Assembly: GCF_000003605.2 (NCBI RefSeq)
Contig: NW_003107102.1
Coordinates: forward strand, 114,472 to 141,927
Direction: 5' to 3'
Source: Saccoglossus kowalevskii
Taxonomy: Eukaryota; Hemichordata; Enteropneusta; Harrimaniidae
Length of the DNA: 27,456 nucleotides
The notes below the pieces were generated by a model that had not been told where the DNA came from, did not search any database, and was given only the letters and a program-made list of their open reading frames with translations. Positions within the stretch are counted from its first letter, which is position 1. Each line of letters begins with the position of its first letter. Both the position numbers and the translations under genes were made by a program. Shown here piece after piece: positions 26,521-27,456 of the stretch.

Positions 26521-27456
26521 TTCAGTACAATAATCAATAATAATCATGTGTAATCATTATCACATCAAACTGGGATGTTAAAAATTACATGTTCTTGTCT
26601 AAATTGCATCTTTAAATAAAGGGATACTTGAATTATTGTTAAAACTAATATTTCTCACAATAACCTCTGTAACACACATGACATGAAAACCATGAATAAA
26701 GATGCTCCAGCTTGTGATTATAAACTGAATTGTTAAGCAGTGGAAATTAAGTTCAGAATTTATTTGTGAATACTCAACTATGGGTATAACTCGTAGGTTT
26801 TTCCATCTGATTAACAAGTTTTGTTTTATAGTTTTTCTAATAGTTGATTTGTAGCCAATGGAAAAGTAAGGCTATTTGTTCTAAAAGTAATAATAATATA
26901 CCGGTAGTATGAAATTACATATTACAAATTCTGTGAGAAAATGAAAGTAACATGTAAAGTTATATCAAATTATGTCAGATATGGACAGACTTCTAGATAT
27001 ATTTCGAATATTTATTTGTCAGGCCAGTTGCTAATATTTAAAAGTCCCAAATTTTATTACAAAATATTGACTTTCCAAACAATCAGCTAAAAATATTTTC
27101 TGACAGGACGAGCATGAAGTAAGGTGAAACAAACACCCCATTATCAGGAGATGTTGTACACACAGGTTGCTTTAATAGTAAGGTTAACGTAATTCTCCCA
27201 TCAACAAATACGGGTAGTTTCCTAATTTCCACCATCTGTTGACACTGACCACTCAGCAGCATAGACCACATCTGAATTTTCATGTCGCTGCTTAAAGGAA
27301 AAGTCAAGCTAAACAACATAATGACCCCTCAAGAAAAAGCTCCACAAATGTAGGAGAATGTAAGTTAGTTTTTTTATATCTCTTTTCATTCTCTAGATAT
27401 TCAAATTTTCATCAGTATTATGTAGTCAGCCACCATAATGGCAAAGGACTATGGGT
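26521..27456. other. Right-edge spacer, no gene seen
   Basis: AT-rich DNA with one AATAAA (26615-26620) and a TACCGGTA palindrome (26899-26906). The antisense frames at 26599-26817 and 27083-27319 have no recognisable motif. Confidence 0.5.

Noticed and set aside
1-27456. CRISPR array, bacterial operon, rRNA or retroviral-type element
   Set aside because: The only regular array is a spacerless minisatellite. The genes have introns and polyadenylation signals, and I saw no reverse transcriptase, integrase or capsid-like frame or long terminal repeats.

Overview
The window is a piece of an AT-rich animal genome. GT-AG introns split the genes, one exon is 5.6 kb long, polyadenylation signals follow the stop codons, and the spacers are full of small palindromic elements and minisatellites. 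A run of 50 N shows that it is draft assembly. The repeat style (TACATGTA- and TACCGGTA-type words, a multi-unit repeat ending in a GGGGACTA hairpin, an ACTGTAAAAT-type foldback element) suggests a marine invertebrate such as a hemichordate, amphioxus or lophotrochozoan. That placement is inference only.

Layout: (1) 460-11556, + strand: the 3' part of a large gene that probably begins left of the window. Seven small exons lead into one giant terminal exon; together they encode about 2144 residues of a protein I do not recognise. The small exons carry a short 'S/T-x-x-E-R-K-x-x-L-F-G' type motif, one per exon. The giant exon carries a coiled coil, then three copies of one module (A), two nearly identical copies of a rearranged module (B), and about ten acidic-tryptophan motifs. 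A 1.2-kb, 22-bp minisatellite fills one intron. (2) 11.6-17.2 kb: 3' UTR, then spacer with a roughly 155-bp-unit repeat, foldback elements, homopolymer runs and the assembly gap. (3) 17233-17931, + strand: a TMEM86/YhhN-family lysoplasmalogenase-like membrane protein. (4) 18-20.4 kb: spacer. (5) 20465-24408, + strand: a second TMEM86 gene. It has a five-codon first exon next to a compact promoter-like cluster (CRE, E-box, AP-1 and DR5-like sites) and a 3.2-kb intron rich in repeats. (6) 24.4-27.5 kb: long 3' UTR and spacer.

The two TMEM86 genes are an old same-strand tandem pair, each predicted at 232 residues. By family knowledge they act on lysoplasmalogens in internal membranes. The first copy lacks a histidine that the family usually keeps. 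Nothing in the sequence links the large repeat protein to them functionally. The most novel item is that repeat protein, with several interleaved motif families and a recent internal duplication.
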